DNA from: Saprospirales bacterium | GTDB lineage: Bacteria > Bacteroidota > Bacteroidia > Chitinophagales > Saprospiraceae | Length of the DNA stretch: 6,024 nucleotides | Direction: 5' to 3' | NCBI GenBank assembly: GCA_003559985.1 | Contig: PWJP01000177.1 | Location: 1-6,024 of the forward strand | Shown here: piece by piece, positions 5,608-6,024 of the stretch | Layout of the letters: every line of letters begins with the position of its first letter | Position numbering within the stretch: the first letter of the stretch is position 1 | The notes under the pieces: model-generated | Told to the model about the DNA's origin: nothing | Seen by the model: only the letters and a program-made list of their open reading frames with translations | Databases searched by the model: none | Program-made: the position numbers and the translations under genes

Positions 5608-5829
5608 ATGAAAAGTTATAAGGAATTGATAAGAATCACATCAGATGTTCGATTTGGCAAGCCTTCCATACGTGACACAAGGATTTCTGTTTATGATGTC
5701 CTAAGCTGGCTGGCCTCCGGTATGACTCAAAAAGAAATAATAGCGGATTACCCCGAGCTTTCAGTTGAGGATATACGAGCATGCTTGGCGTATGCTGCTG
5801 ATAGAGAACAACGAATTAGAGTTTCGTAA
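5608..5829 (+). CDS. DUF433 family antitoxin (VapB-like)
   Basis: 73 aa with the full DUF433 pattern. RITSDVRFGKPSIRDTRISVYDVLSWLASGM (residues 9-39) corresponds to the family signature GGKPxIRGTRIxVxDVLxWLASG, with Asp where Gly precedes the TRI. It is followed by the small helical part TQKEIIADYPELSVEDIRACLAYAADRE (40-67). DUF433 proteins are small winged-helix-like, presumably DNA-binding antitoxins, usually followed directly by a DUF5615 PIN-like RNase toxin that they neutralise while repressing their own operon. Here the stop codon overlaps the next ATG (TAATG), exactly as in such pairs, but the downstream toxin frame is broken (see 5829-5942). The antitoxin appears complete, at the normal family length of about 70-80 aa. 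Its A+T-richer codons differ from the neighbouring genes, which fits a horizontally moving cassette. Confidence 0.88.
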   Translation: MKSYKELIRITSDVRFGKPSIRDTRISVYDVLSWLASGMTQKEIIADYPELSVEDIRACLAYAADREQRIRVS

Positions 5830-5942
5830 TGAAGTTACTTTTTGAACTTTACAAGCCCCAAAGCATCCCAACTCACAAAACAACATCTACCAACACAATC
5901 ACGTCAAATCCCCCTCATTTTTATATCTTTACGGCAGAATGA
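5829..5942 (+). pseudogene. Remnant of a DUF5615 PIN-like toxin gene
   Basis: The ATG at 5829 overlaps the antitoxin stop (TAATG) and the first codons read MKLLFE, the typical start of DUF5615 PIN-like toxins (MKLLFDENLS). After codon 6 the frame turns into an unrelated Pro/Thr/Ser-rich tail and stops at 5940-5942, for 37 codons in total against roughly 110-120 normally. None of the acidic PIN-type active-site segments is present, and the other two frames do not restore them either. The +1 frame briefly reads NFTSPK, faintly like NLSPK, which leaves a small frameshift possible. Eleven bases soon after the break (5856-5866, CCCCAAAGCAT) match the palindrome at 2071-2081, hinting that repeat-mediated deletion may have cut the gene; that part is inference. 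Confidence 0.6.
5924..5931 (+). promoter_or_regulatory. Possible -7 promoter element near the window end
   Basis: TATCTTTA matches TAnnTTTG except at the last base, and lies in an A+T-rich run. It ends only 7 bp before the ATG at 5939, so that start would be nearly leaderless. An ATG at 6015, preceded by an A-rich stretch, would have a leader of about 75 nt. Confidence 0.35.
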
Positions 5943-6024
5943 AAACCTGGTCGGTGCGTCTCGTTTCTATCGTTTTCAGCGGGGCGGGGCCGGAGAAACA
6001 AAAAAGTGAAGACAATGAAGAGTA
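5939..6024 (+). CDS. Possible start of an unidentified gene, cut by the window end
   Basis: From the ATG at 5939 a frame stays open to the window edge (28 full codons, beginning MKTWSVRLVSIVFSGAG and continuing into a charged Lys/Glu/Asp stretch). No family can be recognised from so little. A possible -7 box lies just upstream. An alternative is that the real gene begins at the ATG at 6015 in another frame (MKS), whose upstream A-rich context is typical of Bacteroidota starts; in that case 5939-6014 would be leader. Confidence 0.25.
   Translation, partial: MKTWSVRLVSIVFSGAGPEKQKSEDNEE

Overview
The window reads as chromosomal DNA of a member of the Bacteroidota. Three observations point there. 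A secreted protein carries a C-terminal type IX secretion (T9SS) sorting domain. Several genes are preceded by TAnnTTTG-type -7 promoter elements 16-20 nt before the ATG, with no obvious Shine-Dalgarno sequence. The aminodeoxychorismate synthase and lyase genes are the compact, overlapping kind common in that phylum. Base composition looks close to balanced by eye, and the intergenic regions are full of short dispersed repeats. A member of the Saprospiria (Lewinella-like) would fit, but that is inference.

Layout. At 1-528 (+) is the 3' part of a 2-oxoglutarate/Fe(II) dioxygenase gene whose start lies outside the window. It faces a T9SS-exported, Ig-like multidomain protein (673-1785, -), with a hairpin between them. 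At 1786-2646 is a gene-free stretch of about 860 bp packed with small repeats: a GATGGCN heptad array, two copies of an 18-bp palindromic core in opposite orientation, direct repeats and a 12-bp tandem repeat. A clear -7 box then leads into pabB (2647-3639, +). pabB overlaps pabC (3623-4237, +) by 17 bp, giving a two-gene operon for making 4-aminobenzoate for folate; pabA is not in the window. Convergent to it is a membrane-anchored protein joining a divergent SRPBCC-like domain to a GyrI-like ligand-binding domain (4264-5310, -).

The roughly 300-bp gap after that (5311-5607) again holds pieces of the same repeat families. A DUF433 (VapB-like) antitoxin gene follows (5608-5829, +). The ATG overlapping its stop codon begins like a DUF5615 PIN-like toxin (MKLLFE) but departs after about six codons, so the antitoxin seems to be orphaned with a toxin stub. 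A Bacteroidota-like promoter and the possible beginning of another gene close the window.

No novel multi-gene system is evident. The most notable items are the broken toxin-antitoxin pair and the repeat families shared between the two intergenic regions.
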